DNA of 60,323 nucleotides. It comes from a virus. The number at the start of each line of letters is the position of its first letter. Positions within the stretch are counted from its first letter, which is position 1. Shown here in pieces: positions 26,372-35,123 of this stretch. The translations under genes and the position numbers were made by a program. Where the stretch lies: positions 1 through 60,323 of the IMG/VR virus record IMGVR_UViG_3300032093_000140. The stretch is one strand, 5' to 3'. Below the pieces are notes generated by a model. The model saw nothing but the letters and a program-made list of their open reading frames with translations, did not search any database and had not been told where the DNA came from.

Positions 26372-28730
26372 TCCACCAAAACAATTTAATTACGATATAA
26401 TGATAAATGAATTAGATTTTTCAAAGTTTGAGAACCCAACAATACAAGTTGTTTGGGAAGATTTACCCGAGAATTTTACTCAAGATAAAATTAAAGGGGT
26501 TAAACATTATTTTCAGAAAAAATATAACACAACAAATGTGAATGTGTTGACAAAGTCCAAAGCAGTACAGGACGACACCCAACAAACGGTTGATGTATCC
26601 TTAAATGTTACTGATGTTAATTATCAGTTGGATTTATTGAAAAAATTCTTGGAGTCTAAGAACTATGATGATTATATTGATGATGTAATATCAATCAACA
26701 GAATGGTTGAAAATAAAATGTCGGAGGAAGAAATTGATAACACACAATTTAAAAAGTGGTACATTAGAAAAATTGAATTTTCAAATTTCCTATCTTACGG
26801 TGAAAACCAGGTTATGGATTTTGACAAATGTAACGGTGTTGTAGTTGTCGAGTCTGATCCACCTAATTTTGGTGGTAAAACAGTACTTTCAGTTGATTTA
26901 TTGTTATTCTTATTTTTTAATGAGACAACAAAAACAACAAAAGCTGAGGAGATATTTAATAGGTTTACAAATCACGATAAAGTCACGGTAAAGGGTGAGG
27001 TAACAATTGATGGTGAGGATTACTTAATCGTTCGTACAATCGAAAGAAAGATGTCAAAAAAGGGTGACTGGAATGTAAAAACCGATCTAGACTTCTTTAA
27101 AAGACTTTCTGATGGTCAATTACAAAATTTTACTGGGGAACAAAGAAGAGAAACTGAAACCTTTATTAAAAATTCTATCGGGACTAAGGATGATTTTTTA
27201 ATGACCATATTGACTACCGCTACTAACCTGGAGGAACTCCTGGAATCAAAACCAACAGCTAGAGGTCAAGTATTATCTAGGTTTATGGGTTTAGAGTTTT
27301 TAAAAAGGAAGGAGGAAGTTGGTAAAGAAATTTACTCAGAGTTTAGTAAGTCTAAAATGTCAAACGTATACAATACTGAGGAGTTAAAAACAGACATTGA
27401 AAATAATTCGAATAAGATTTCCGAATTAAAGAATGATATAGTAACTTTGTCGTCAGAATTATTAGACATTGAAGATAGATTGACAACTGGTAGAAAATAT
27501 CGTGACGACATGTTAAAGAAAAAACATACCATAGATACTGAAATTAGTATGTTGAATCCAACAAAAACAGATGAGGAGATCTCACAATTAAAGACCCAAA
27601 AAAGTGGATTTATTGTAAAAATCTCTGAATTAAATGTTGTTGAACCAAAAGAATTTTATCATGAGGATAAACACGATGAAATTAAAGATGAAATGAAGAC
27701 CACAAATGGAGAGCTAGTATCTTCTCAAAACAAAGTACAAGAAATTGAAAATTTGATTAAAAAGTATGGTGACGGGATTCAATGTGAACATTGTGGGATC
27801 AAATTAATGGAAGCTGCTTTAACAAAGAAAAAGATTGATGAATTATCTGATTGGGAAATTAAAGTTGACAAACTATCAAAAAAATGGAAAGATCTTGAGG
27901 TTAAAGAAAAATCCTACACACAACTTAAAAAAGACTTTGATGAATATGAGAAAAACAAACTAATCAAAGAAAAGTATGAATTAAGTGTTGAAAGTTGTGA
28001 TTTAAAAATTGAAACCTTAAATGATAAGATTAGTAGGTGGAACGATGTTCAGGATAAAATAAAGGAAAATCAACAGATTGATACACAAATAATAAAAGCT
28101 GACCTTAAAATTGAACAACTTGAAGGTGATAAAAAGGTTAAAACCCAAGAAATCACAAATAAGGAGTATCAAATAAAGTCATCTGATGAGAAAATTGATA
28201 ATTACTCAAAGATTATAATCAAAATATCTGAGGAAGAGGAAAAGGATAAGATCTACAAGATGTACCTGGAAGCTTTTGGTAAAAACGGGTTGTCTAAAAT
28301 GATTATGAAAACAATGATGCCATTAATTAATTCAGAATTACAAAGATTAATGGAAGACAGTTCATACTTTAAATTGGAGATTAGAATAAATGATAAAAAT
28401 GAAGTTGAGTTTGTAATGATTGATAATGGGACCGGAATTGAAAAATTAATGGTATCTGGGTCTGGATATGAACGAACAATAGCTTCATTAGCTTTAAGAT
28501 CCGTTTTAAGTAAGATATGTAGTTTACCAAAACCAAATATCGTTGTGTTTGATGAGGTATTTGGTAAAATATCTAACGATAACCTGGAGATGGTATCTGA
28601 ATTTTTTGTCAAAATAAAAGAATACTTTGAAAAAATATTTGTCATCACCCATAACCCAATGGTTGGACAATGGGCTGATACAATTGTAAAAATTAAAAAA
28701 GTTGATAATGTGTCAAAAATAATGATGTAA
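26349..28730 (+). CDS. SbcC/Rad50-like ATPase, T4 gp46-like, 793 aa, with N-terminal extension
   Basis: The ATG at 26349 (MTQLDLF) is preferred over an upstream TTG. Family homology begins only near residue 136 (WYIRKIEFSNFLSYGE), leaving an unusual extension of about 135 residues. The P-loop reads SDPPNFGGKT (169-178): the GK[ST] is kept but the usual first Gly is gone. A zinc hook CEHC sits at 479-482 between coiled coils. The signature is SGSGYERTIASLAL, Walker B VVFDEV near 732, and the H-loop ITHN. It partners the SbcD-like nuclease. Confidence 0.85.
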   Translation: MTQLDLFNPPKQFNYDIMINELDFSKFENPTIQVVWEDLPENFTQDKIKGVKHYFQKKYNTTNVNVLTKSKAVQDDTQQTVDVSLNVTDVNYQLDLLKKFLESKNYDDYIDDVISINRMVENKMSEEEIDNTQFKKWYIRKIEFSNFLSYGENQVMDFDKCNGVVVVESDPPNFGGKTVLSVDLLLFLFFNETTKTTKAEEIFNRFTNHDKVTVKGEVTIDGEDYLIVRTIERKMSKKGDWNVKTDLDFFKRLSDGQLQNFTGEQRRETETFIKNSIGTKDDFLMTILTTATNLEELLESKPTARGQVLSRFMGLEFLKRKEEVGKEIYSEFSKSKMSNVYNTEELKTDIENNSNKISELKNDIVTLSSELLDIEDRLTTGRKYRDDMLKKKHTIDTEISMLNPTKTDEEISQLKTQKSGFIVKISELNVVEPKEFYHEDKHDEIKDEMKTTNGELVSSQNKVQEIENLIKKYGDGIQCEHCGIKLMEAALTKKKIDELSDWEIKVDKLSKKWKDLEVKEKSYTQLKKDFDEYEKNKLIKEKYELSVESCDLKIETLNDKISRWNDVQDKIKENQQIDTQIIKADLKIEQLEGDKKVKTQEITNKEYQIKSSDEKIDNYSKIIIKISEEEEKDKIYKMYLEAFGKNGLSKMIMKTMMPLINSELQRLMEDSSYFKLEIRINDKNEVEFVMIDNGTGIEKLMVSGSGYERTIASLALRSVLSKICSLPKPNIVVFDEVFGKISNDNLEMVSEFFVKIKEYFEKIFVITHNPMVGQWADTIVKIKKVDNVSKIMM

Positions 28731-28731
28731 T

Positions 28732-29235
28732 ATGAAACATTTACTATTCGTGTATCCACATAATATTAGAAATACACAAGATTTAGCTGAAGAGATTTGT
28801 GATGTTTTATTGGGATTCTCAAACTCCAAAAACATTAAATACACTTACGGACCAAAATATATAGTAATACATTTTAGTACTGACCCAAGTGAGTTGTCCG
28901 AATTAGAGGACGTGTTATTAATCTATGGTAAACAAGTAGAGATTGACTTTACGTATTTCATAGTACAAGCTAATGACGGGTTCAGAACTAATATCTCATC
29001 AGAAATTAAAAACTATTTAAATGACATCCAGAGTGATGAAAAATCATTACACGAATATAAATCACTTGTTGGTGAATTTTTTTTAGAAGAATTGAGTGGA
29101 TTTACTAAAATTGTAAATAACATGGAGTCTAAATTAAGTGTGGACGAGATTCTAGATAAAATAAGTCAGTATGGTATGGAATCATTAACTAAACAAGAAT
29201 TAAATAAACTAAACAATCAGTCAAAAAGGGGATAA
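28732..29235 (+). CDS. Hypothetical protein with rhomboid-tail-like C-terminus, 167 aa
   Basis: Starts one base after the SbcC-like gene. The first 80 residues are alpha/beta. The C-terminal part SVDEILDKISQYGMESLT followed by KQELNKL resembles the short helical tail (DUF6576-like) found on Bacteroidota rhomboid proteases, here without the protease. Function unknown. Confidence 0.5.
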   Translation: MKHLLFVYPHNIRNTQDLAEEICDVLLGFSNSKNIKYTYGPKYIVIHFSTDPSELSELEDVLLIYGKQVEIDFTYFIVQANDGFRTNISSEIKNYLNDIQSDEKSLHEYKSLVGEFFLEELSGFTKIVNNMESKLSVDEILDKISQYGMESLTKQELNKLNNQSKRG

Positions 29236-29241
29236 CGAAAT

Positions 29242-30042
29242 ATGAAGGAAAAAAATGGGGGTATACCAATTAATCAAGAAGAACTTTATTATTATTTAAA
29301 AGACATCAGGAAACTTAAAGTAATGACCCCAGATAGGGAAAAAGAATTAGCTGTAAAGATGAAATTAGAGTCGACAACTAAATACGAAAGGGATAAAATT
29401 GAGGAAGAACTGTTACTCGGTAATTTACGATTTGTAATTACGGTAGCTAAGAAATACCAAAACCAGGGTATGGATCTCCAAGATTTAATAGCTGAAGGTA
29501 ACTTTGGGTTAATGAAAGCTATTAAAAACTTTGATTGGGGTAAGGATCTTAGATTTATATCGTACGCGGTTTGGTGGGTTAAACAAAGTATTATCCAGTC
29601 ATTAAATGATAACGCTAGAACCATAAGACTCCCGGTTAATATTGTTCAGGATTTACAAAAAGCTAAAAAAGAAGTTGAAAACTCCGGTAAAAAAATGGAT
29701 GACAAATTCACATCACTACCATCAATTATTGATCTAAATATGTCGATAAATAGTGAAGGTGATACGTTGATCGATGTTATTGTTAACAATGACGCGGAGT
29801 CACCAGATTCCATTTTCAACACTAAAGATCAATTAAAGGATAAAATGATGTCAATTCTAAATATTCTAGATGATAGAGAAAGAGTTATTGTTGAAGATTA
29901 TTACGGATTAACAGGAACACCAAGAACGTTAGAAGATATTGGATCTGACTTTAATCTAACAAAAGAAAGAGTTAGACAAATTAAAGATAAAGCTTTGCGT
30001 AGACTTAGAAACGAAAGTTCAGAATTATTTGATTATTTATAA
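29242..30042 (+). CDS. RNA polymerase sigma-70 factor, RpoD-like, 266 aa
   Basis: Sigma regions run in order: 1.2-like YYYLKDI start, region 2 with NLRFVITVAKKYQNQGMDL and FISYAVWWVKQSI, region 3 RTIRLP, and region 4 with DDRERVIVEDYYGL and the HTH LTKERVRQIKDKALRRLR. It is close to Bacteroidota RpoD in layout but shortened. It would redirect host polymerase to phage promoters; the recurrent TATTTAT element is the obvious candidate target. Contrast T4 gp55, which is far more divergent. Confidence 0.85.
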   Translation: MKEKNGGIPINQEELYYYLKDIRKLKVMTPDREKELAVKMKLESTTKYERDKIEEELLLGNLRFVITVAKKYQNQGMDLQDLIAEGNFGLMKAIKNFDWGKDLRFISYAVWWVKQSIIQSLNDNARTIRLPVNIVQDLQKAKKEVENSGKKMDDKFTSLPSIIDLNMSINSEGDTLIDVIVNNDAESPDSIFNTKDQLKDKMMSILNILDDRERVIVEDYYGLTGTPRTLEDIGSDFNLTKERVRQIKDKALRRLRNESSELFDYL

Positions 30043-30047
30043 AAATA

Positions 30048-30078
30048 TTTGGAAATTAAAAAAAAACCATTATCTTTG
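30048..30078 (+). promoter_or_regulatory. Bacteroidota-type promoter
   Basis: TTTG (30048-30051), 19-nt spacer, TATCTTTG (30071-30078). ATG of the next gene is 22 nt downstream. Confidence 0.65.
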
Positions 30079-30100
30079 GTTAAATATTTAAAATTTAGTC

Positions 30101-30316
30101 ATGGTAAAAGGTCAAAAATTTATAGCAACTCAGGACACTTATATTCTGTACACGTTTAAAAATGGTGGTGGTATTAATGGTCGTAAAGTAAAAAAGGGTG
30201 AGGAAGTAACCTTCTTAACTCAGTCTATTGAGATTGGTACCCGTTGTGTAACGTTCTATGAAACTCTATATAAGGTACCTATGGATTATTTTACAAAATT
30301 ATTCATCAAAAAATAA
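30101..30316 (+). CDS. Hypothetical protein, 71 aa
   Basis: Has its own host-type promoter. The sequence is beta-rich with GGGINGRKVKKGEEVTFL, an SH3-like barrel pattern, and a basic C-terminus. No family recognised. Independent promoter control suggests early expression. Confidence 0.55.
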   Translation: MVKGQKFIATQDTYILYTFKNGGGINGRKVKKGEEVTFLTQSIEIGTRCVTFYETLYKVPMDYFTKLFIKK

Positions 30317-30320
30317 TATT

Positions 30321-30611
30321 ATGTCTTTTTTCGATCAAATAGTTTTTGAACCACACCAGGTTGGTGAGGGGAAACAAGGTAAGTTGTTTTTACCAAATGG
30401 GTACGGTATTTCTGTCGTTAGGTTTAAAATACCAGGATCAACAAGATACGGATCTTATTGTGATGGAAACACCTGGGAAGTGGCAATAATTAAAGGGACA
30501 CCGGATAATTGGGATATTACTTATGACACACAGTTTACTAATGATGTTTTAGGGTATCAAACCGAAGATGATATTAATGAGATTTTAAAAAAACTTAGAA
30601 GAATTCATTAA
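30321..30611 (+). CDS. Hypothetical protein, 96 aa
   Basis: ATG at 30321 is chosen because an upstream in-frame start would overlap the previous gene by 59 nt. Contains GYGISVVRFKIPG and GSYCDGNTWEVAII, a pattern seen in small conserved phage proteins of unknown role. The C-terminus is an acidic then basic helix. Soluble and cytosolic by appearance. Confidence 0.6.
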   Translation: MSFFDQIVFEPHQVGEGKQGKLFLPNGYGISVVRFKIPGSTRYGSYCDGNTWEVAIIKGTPDNWDITYDTQFTNDVLGYQTEDDINEILKKLRRIH

Positions 30612-30614
30612 AAA

Positions 30615-30646
30615 TTTGGCCAGTTAAAAAAAAACCTATATATTTG
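30615..30646 (+). promoter_or_regulatory. Bacteroidota-type promoter
   Basis: TTTG (30615-30618), 20-nt spacer, TATATTTG (30639-30646), 30 nt before the ATG at 30677. A near-consensus match. Confidence 0.7.
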
Positions 30647-30676
30647 TTTTATATTTATTAATTTAATTTTTTGTTT

Positions 30677-30910
30677 ATGTCTGATTTACGTAGAAAAGTT
30701 GAGGTTAACTATGATATTCTTAAGGAAGGTATCAGAAAAAAAAGATTAACCATTGATGAGATTGACCACATGACTTGTGAATTAATCACGTTCTTAGCTA
30801 TATTAACCGATAGGGGTTTTACCCATATTAATCAGACCGAATCCGTGGATAGGTACAAAGATAGAGTCTGGAATATCGTCGAAAAAGCCGGACTATTACC
30901 TGAGTTGTAA
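30677..30910 (+). CDS. Small helical protein, 77 aa
   Basis: ATG at 30677 is preferred over TTG six bases upstream. An all-helical, charged protein with two likely helices (3-25 and 30-50) and a C-terminal helix. It stands as a single-gene unit between a host-type promoter and a terminator, typical for an early regulator or inhibitor, though no DNA-binding motif is clear. Confidence 0.6.
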   Translation: MSDLRRKVEVNYDILKEGIRKKRLTIDEIDHMTCELITFLAILTDRGFTHINQTESVDRYKDRVWNIVEKAGLLPEL

Positions 30911-30937
30911 ATTTGGTATCTCCCTATATTTCTAATT

Positions 30938-30964
30938 ACCCTACGATTATTCGTGGGGTTTTTT
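30938..30964 (+). terminator. Rho-independent terminator
   Basis: A 9-bp stem (30938-30946 with 30951-30959, one G-T pair), TTAT loop, then TTTTTT. It ends the monocistronic unit at 30677. Confidence 0.8.
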
Positions 30965-31022
30965 ATTTTAATCCAATTAACACGGAACCCAGTTAGAAGT
31001 AGTGACATATTCAAATAAATGT

Positions 31023-31044
31023 CTATAATAGTATTTATAAATAG
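31023..31044 (+). promoter_or_regulatory. Extended TATTTAT promoter-like element
   Basis: TATAAT, then AGTATTTATAAATA, then GAC; nearly the same as at 5019. The TATTTAT core (31032-31038) ends 18 nt before the ATG at 31057 and follows a terminator, so a new transcript must start here. Confidence 0.55.
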
Positions 31045-31056
31045 ACAACAATTGAT

Positions 31057-32235
31057 ATGAAAGAAAAATTTTTACCTTGGTTTTTATTGTTTTGTGCTCT
31101 TGGTTTATCTGGTACAGCGGCTTATTATAGTGTTATAGGGTTATCTGTGGTATTTTCTGGAGTAGCTATACCGGTTATAATTATGGGATCATTTTTGGAA
31201 ATATCCAAAATAGCTATCGCGACTTATCTACACGACAAATGGAAACAAACTTATGGTGTTTTGAAAATATACATGACCATAGCTTTAGTTACCCTATCAA
31301 TAATTACATCACTTGGTATATATGGACTATTAAGTACCGGATTCCAGGGAAATATATCAAAACTTGAAATTAGTGAAAAACAAATAAAAAATGTTGAAGT
31401 TAAGAAAAAAAGATTTGAGGAAATAAAAAGTGAATTAAATCGAGAAAAAACAATACTTGATGGGGACATCACCAAATTACGGGATGGATTATCGACAAAT
31501 ACAACAACTCAATCGGTGGATAGAAAAACCGGACAGGTAATAACAAAAGCTAATAACGCAAACCGTAAAACTTTTGAATCCCAATTAAAAGAAGCTCAAA
31601 CAAGACGTGATGAATTGTCAAAAAAAGTTGATGGGTATAATGACAGTATTACAAAACTTGACGTTGAGATATTAAATATGGAATCCCAAGAGTTGTCGGG
31701 AAGTGAACTTGGAGTGATAAAATATGTGAGTGAGATGTTAGATTGGGATATAAAAAAAACTGCTAACTTTTTTATATTAATCCTTATATTTGTGTTTGAT
31801 CCATTGGCAATTACCTTGGTAATTGCGACAAATCAAGCTTTTAAAGGAAAAAGAAAAGACGAAGATACTCCACAACTACCCCACAACTACCCCACAACCA
31901 CCCCCCAAGTTACCATACAAGATACCGACCAAGTACCGACTAAGTTACCTACAAGCTCCGACCAAGCTGAACCAATAATAATTGAAAAAATTGTTGAGGT
32001 TCCGGTAGAGGTTATTAGAGAAGTTGAAAAAATTGTTGAAGTTCCAGTAGATCGAATAGTTGAGGTTGAAAAAATTGTTGAGGTTCCAGTAGACCGGATA
32101 GTTGAAATTGAAAAAATAGTTGAGATCCCAGTTGAGGTCCAACCAACCACACCAGACGAAAATTTATTCGATGAGAATAGATTCTTCAAGGATGAACAAC
32201 AAGTTAAACGTTTAACATATACCAAAAATGTATGA
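31057..32235 (+). CDS. Membrane coiled-coil protein with EKIVEVPV repeats, 392 aa
   Basis: Three N-terminal membrane segments (about 7-28, 33-52, 70-92), a long coiled coil (about 100-215), a fourth membrane segment near 237-258 (FILILIFVFDPLAITLVIA), and a P/T-rich cytoplasmic tail. That tail includes three and a half 14-residue EKIVEVPVDRIVEV repeats (310-361). Proteins of this layout occur in many large phages without known function. ATGA overlap with the amidase gene hints at a lysis or envelope role. Confidence 0.65.
   Translation: MKEKFLPWFLLFCALGLSGTAAYYSVIGLSVVFSGVAIPVIIMGSFLEISKIAIATYLHDKWKQTYGVLKIYMTIALVTLSIITSLGIYGLLSTGFQGNISKLEISEKQIKNVEVKKKRFEEIKSELNREKTILDGDITKLRDGLSTNTTTQSVDRKTGQVITKANNANRKTFESQLKEAQTRRDELSKKVDGYNDSITKLDVEILNMESQELSGSELGVIKYVSEMLDWDIKKTANFFILILIFVFDPLAITLVIATNQAFKGKRKDEDTPQLPHNYPTTTPQVTIQDTDQVPTKLPTSSDQAEPIIIEKIVEVPVEVIREVEKIVEVPVDRIVEVEKIVEVPVDRIVEIEKIVEIPVEVQPTTPDENLFDENRFFKDEQQVKRLTYTKNV
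31984..32142 (+). repeat. 42-bp tandem repeat, about 3.5 units
   Basis: Units start at 31984, 32026, 32068 and 32110 (partial), each encoding EKIVE(V/I)PV plus six residues. DNA identity between units 2 and 3 is high with mostly third-position changes, so it may vary in copy number. Confidence 0.85.
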
Positions 32236-32828
32236 TTGACATTATTGACATATATACTACGGATCAAGGTGAGGTAAATAACAATAAAAATAAAATAATT
32301 TTAACTCACACCGGTAGGAATTCAATAAACTATATACAGTCATTAAAATACAGGAATAATAAAAAATACAAAAAAATACCAAACTTCGTAATAACTAGGG
32401 ACGGTAAAATCATCCAGACATTAAGTCCAGAAAAATACCTAAAATATTTTTCATTGGATAAGATGAATAAGGAGTCCGTGGTGGTATCACTGGAAAACCT
32501 AGGTTGGTTAGAAAAAGTACCACTTAAAAATTCATACATTAATTGGATTGGTGATATTTATAATGGGGACATTTTTGAAAGAAAGTGGAGAGATTATATT
32601 TTTTGGCAACCATACACAACAGAACAAATGGAATCTTGTGTTTTATTGTGTAAAAAATTGTCAGAAGATATGTCAATAAAACTTAAATGTATTGGACACA
32701 ATACAAAAATAAATGGAGCTGAAAGACATGAGGGTATTTTAACTAAAAGTAATTTTGAGTTATATAATACTGATCTTAGTCCAGCTTTTAATTTTGAATG
32801 GTTTGTAAAAAAAATTGAAGATGAATAG
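32232..32828 (+). CDS. N-acetylmuramoyl-L-alanine amidase-like endolysin, 198 aa
   Basis: Amidase_2-like fold. ILTHTGR (H26) takes the place of the usual VIHHT zinc motif, PNFVITRDGKIIQTLSP follows, then VVSLENLGW, CIGHNTK (H near 155) and ERHEG with a TDLSPAFNFEW ending. It cleaves the peptide stem from glycan in peptidoglycan. The sequence departs from canonical motifs, so activity needs testing. It is the first of four lysis-region genes, joined to the upstream gene by an ATGA overlap. Confidence 0.7.
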   Translation: MIDIIDIYTTDQGEVNNNKNKIILTHTGRNSINYIQSLKYRNNKKYKKIPNFVITRDGKIIQTLSPEKYLKYFSLDKMNKESVVVSLENLGWLEKVPLKNSYINWIGDIYNGDIFERKWRDYIFWQPYTTEQMESCVLLCKKLSEDMSIKLKCIGHNTKINGAERHEGILTKSNFELYNTDLSPAFNFEWFVKKIEDE

Positions 32829-33417
32829 ACAAGATGAAATTAGGGATTTACTTAAAGCTTCTAGAAAGTTATTAACTAATGAATCATTAAATGAGGAATT
32901 TACACGTATTAAATCAACCTACGGTATTATAAGTGAGGATCTGGACGATATGGACCGAAAACCGACAGGTTATGAAACAGCTGAAGTTTCTGATGAGGAA
33001 ATTGAAGATAACGATGAAAAAAAATCAAAAACCGACAAGACTAGGGGATTTAAAATATCTGGTGGGATAATGATCCTACACTCAAAAGATAAGTCTCAAT
33101 TACAGTTAACAAGTGACGATAAGAAAGCTTTCCAAGACAGTATGAACGAGTTCAGAACTGATGTTAGTGAACTAGTTGAATTCAACAAACTTAATGTTTA
33201 TGATAATAATGTTGAATGGTCAGGTAAGATAACTGAAATGGACCTAGACTTCTTTTTCTCAATTGGTGAGTCAACAGGTGTCTATATAAATTCTGAAATG
33301 TCAAAAGTTGATGAACCTTTTATTGAAACATTAAAAAAAATACAAACTTTTTATGAAAAATTTAAGTCAAAATGGAGTAAGGTTTTGGCTGACAGAAAAA
33401 AACTATCAGAACTATGA
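32821..33417 (+). CDS. Putative virion-associated protein, 198 aa
   Basis: ATG at 32821 overlaps the amidase end by 8 nt. The N-terminus DLLKASRKLLTNES partly resembles the leader described elsewhere in this window, then an acidic linker (about 50-75), then a folded domain with GFKISGGIMILHSKDKSQL. No enzyme motif. The family appears conserved in similar phages; scaffold or core function is a guess. Confidence 0.5.
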   Translation: MNRQDEIRDLLKASRKLLTNESLNEEFTRIKSTYGIISEDLDDMDRKPTGYETAEVSDEEIEDNDEKKSKTDKTRGFKISGGIMILHSKDKSQLQLTSDDKKAFQDSMNEFRTDVSELVEFNKLNVYDNNVEWSGKITEMDLDFFFSIGESTGVYINSEMSKVDEPFIETLKKIQTFYEKFKSKWSKVLADRKKLSEL

Positions 33418-33767
33418 AAGAATTTTTAATTAAAAATTATAAAGAAATATTATTAATTGTATTCAGTTGTACAATTGTATTTATTTTGACAAAGTTATAT
33501 AGTCAAACCACCGACAACAGTGAGTTAATTAAATATAAATTAGAACAACTTGATAAAAATATTAATGAAGTAAATCAAAGACAAAAAGAACTGGACAAAT
33601 TGATCGTAACGTATAAAAAAGATATATCAAAAATAGACTCTACAATCAACAACATTAGAGTTGAGAAAAAAACTATAAACAACTACTACGATAAAAAATC
33701 CCAGGATATTAAAAACGCTAACGCTAAACAGGTGGATAGCCTGTTTAAAACAAGATACAAATACTAA
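33414..33767 (+). CDS. Spanin-like protein: one membrane helix plus coiled coil, 117 aa
   Basis: ATGA overlap with the gene before. A single N-terminal membrane helix (about 11-29, LLIVFSCTIVFILTKL) with the remaining 88 residues a periplasmic-type coiled coil (heptads from 40 to 100). This is the layout of an inner-membrane spanin (Rz-like) and it follows the amidase, which supports lysis of the outer membrane. Family identity is not provable by eye. Confidence 0.6.
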   Translation: MKEFLIKNYKEILLIVFSCTIVFILTKLYSQTTDNSELIKYKLEQLDKNINEVNQRQKELDKLIVTYKKDISKIDSTINNIRVEKKTINNYYDKKSQDIKNANAKQVDSLFKTRYKY

Positions 33768-33771
33768 CATT

Positions 33772-34182
33772 ATGAAAAGACTCCTAGCATTTATAATTTT
33801 ATTCAACACATATACGGTTTTTGGACAATCTGGTGTTGTTGATAGTAATCAGATTTGTTTGCCGTATACTATAGGAAGACAAATACTATTAGATTTAAAT
33901 GAATTAGATAGATTACGGGATGAAAGTAAATTAACCAGACTTGAGATAATTGAATTGGAAAAAAAATCAATAAAACAGGATGGTATTATCGACGTTCTAG
34001 AGGAGAAAGATAGTAATAACGTTAAGATAATAAAAATGACTGAGGATAAGTTTAAAATTGTCAATGAAGAAAATGGAAAACTTAGAGATGATATTAGAAA
34101 ATTAAAAACAAAAACAACTATTATAGAAATTGTTGGTGCTGCGATACTAACATCAATAACCTACATATTTATTTTTAAATAA
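33772..34182 (+). CDS. Exported coiled-coil protein, possible second spanin component, 136 aa
   Basis: A signal peptide (residues 1-19, LLAFIILFNTYTVFGQ), a periplasmic helical region with coiled coil (about 40-110), and a C-terminal membrane helix (about 113-134, VGAAILTSITYIFIF). Placed 4 nt after the spanin-like gene. Two membrane anchors around a coiled coil is also the layout of a unimolecular spanin in reverse. A lysis role is inferred from location. Confidence 0.55.
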   Translation: MKRLLAFIILFNTYTVFGQSGVVDSNQICLPYTIGRQILLDLNELDRLRDESKLTRLEIIELEKKSIKQDGIIDVLEEKDSNNVKIIKMTEDKFKIVNEENGKLRDDIRKLKTKTTIIEIVGAAILTSITYIFIFK

Positions 34183-34183
34183 A

Positions 34184-34429
34184 ATGGCGTTAACTCAGAG
34201 TGATAAAAGAGAGGTTGAATCAATTGTTAAAAAAGAGATAAAAGACTTTTTTGGGTCTAATACCTATAAACAATTTGAGGATAAAATTATTGATAGAATA
34301 TCAAGGGACATTAAACGAGGAAAAATCGAGGGAGATATTAAAGACCTTGTTATAAAGTCATTTAGGGAGTTTTATACGATAATGTACCAACAAAGACATG
34401 TTTGGGAATCTAAATTTAAAAGTATGTGA
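34184..34429 (+). CDS. Hypothetical protein, 81 aa
   Basis: Short all-helical protein (SDKREVESIVKKEIKDFFGS, then further amphipathic helices), one nt after the previous gene and coupled by TGATG to the next. Related short proteins accompany capsid or core genes in large phages. No motif assigns a function. Confidence 0.55.
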   Translation: MALTQSDKREVESIVKKEIKDFFGSNTYKQFEDKIIDRISRDIKRGKIEGDIKDLVIKSFREFYTIMYQQRHVWESKFKSM

Positions 34430-35100
34430 TGGATAATGTTCTCAATAAATTGACTGATCAGATAAAAAAAGAATTACCAGGTGAACTTGAAGCTAGAAAA
34501 AATGCCCTAGAAGAAACAAATAAAAAAGAAGGTGATTATTTGAGTTACTTAAATGATAGAGGTGACATTGTTAAAATTTTAAAATTGATTAGGGATAAAA
34601 AATTGTCCAATCGAACCATTAGGATTAAAATAAAAGAATTTTTAAAGGATCCAGGGGATATTAATGATTTTCTTTTATCCGTAAAAAACAATACAAAAAA
34701 ATACAAAAAAGAGGAGACTAAAGAAATCTCCACAAGTAGTGCGGCCGGAATGTCATACTCCACAAAGTTGTTTAGTGAACCCCAAAAAGTTGAGACCAAG
34801 GAGGCTACGTCAACAGCTTCTAGTGGTCAATACTCAACACCCAAGGTCTGGGCCAAGTCAACAAGTAAAAAAGATTGGAGAGGAAAATCAAAAACACAAA
34901 TACCGGGAGGAAAATTCGTTCAGGTTAAAAAAAAATGTAAACGTTTTCCATACTGTAATCAGGGGGATATTAAAGCTCTTAACATATTTGAAAATGAGGT
35001 TTTAAATAATGTCATAAACACTGTTTCTGAAAAATACGGTATCGACGTTGACACAATTAAAACAATTATCCTATCAGAATGGAATAAACGTAATAATTAG
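34429..35100 (+). CDS. Putative virion protein with basic central segment, 223 aa
   Basis: ATG at 34429 overlaps the previous TGA. A helical N-terminal half; a Ser/Thr linker with YSTPKVWAKS; a conserved-looking basic stretch DWRGKSKTQIPGGKFVQVK; a CKRFPYC motif; then a helical C-terminus. The pattern suggests a DNA- or capsid-binding protein, but I cannot name the family. Confidence 0.5.
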   Translation: MDNVLNKLTDQIKKELPGELEARKNALEETNKKEGDYLSYLNDRGDIVKILKLIRDKKLSNRTIRIKIKEFLKDPGDINDFLLSVKNNTKKYKKEETKEISTSSAAGMSYSTKLFSEPQKVETKEATSTASSGQYSTPKVWAKSTSKKDWRGKSKTQIPGGKFVQVKKKCKRFPYCNQGDIKALNIFENEVLNNVINTVSEKYGIDVDTIKTIILSEWNKRNN

Positions 35101-35101
35101 A

Positions 35102-35108
35102 TATTTAT
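35102..35108 (+). promoter_or_regulatory. TATTTAT promoter-like element before the gene at 35124
   Basis: TATTTAT ends 15 nt before the ATG in a 23-nt gap. Confidence 0.4.
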
Positions 35109-35123
35109 TAATAAAAATAAAAA

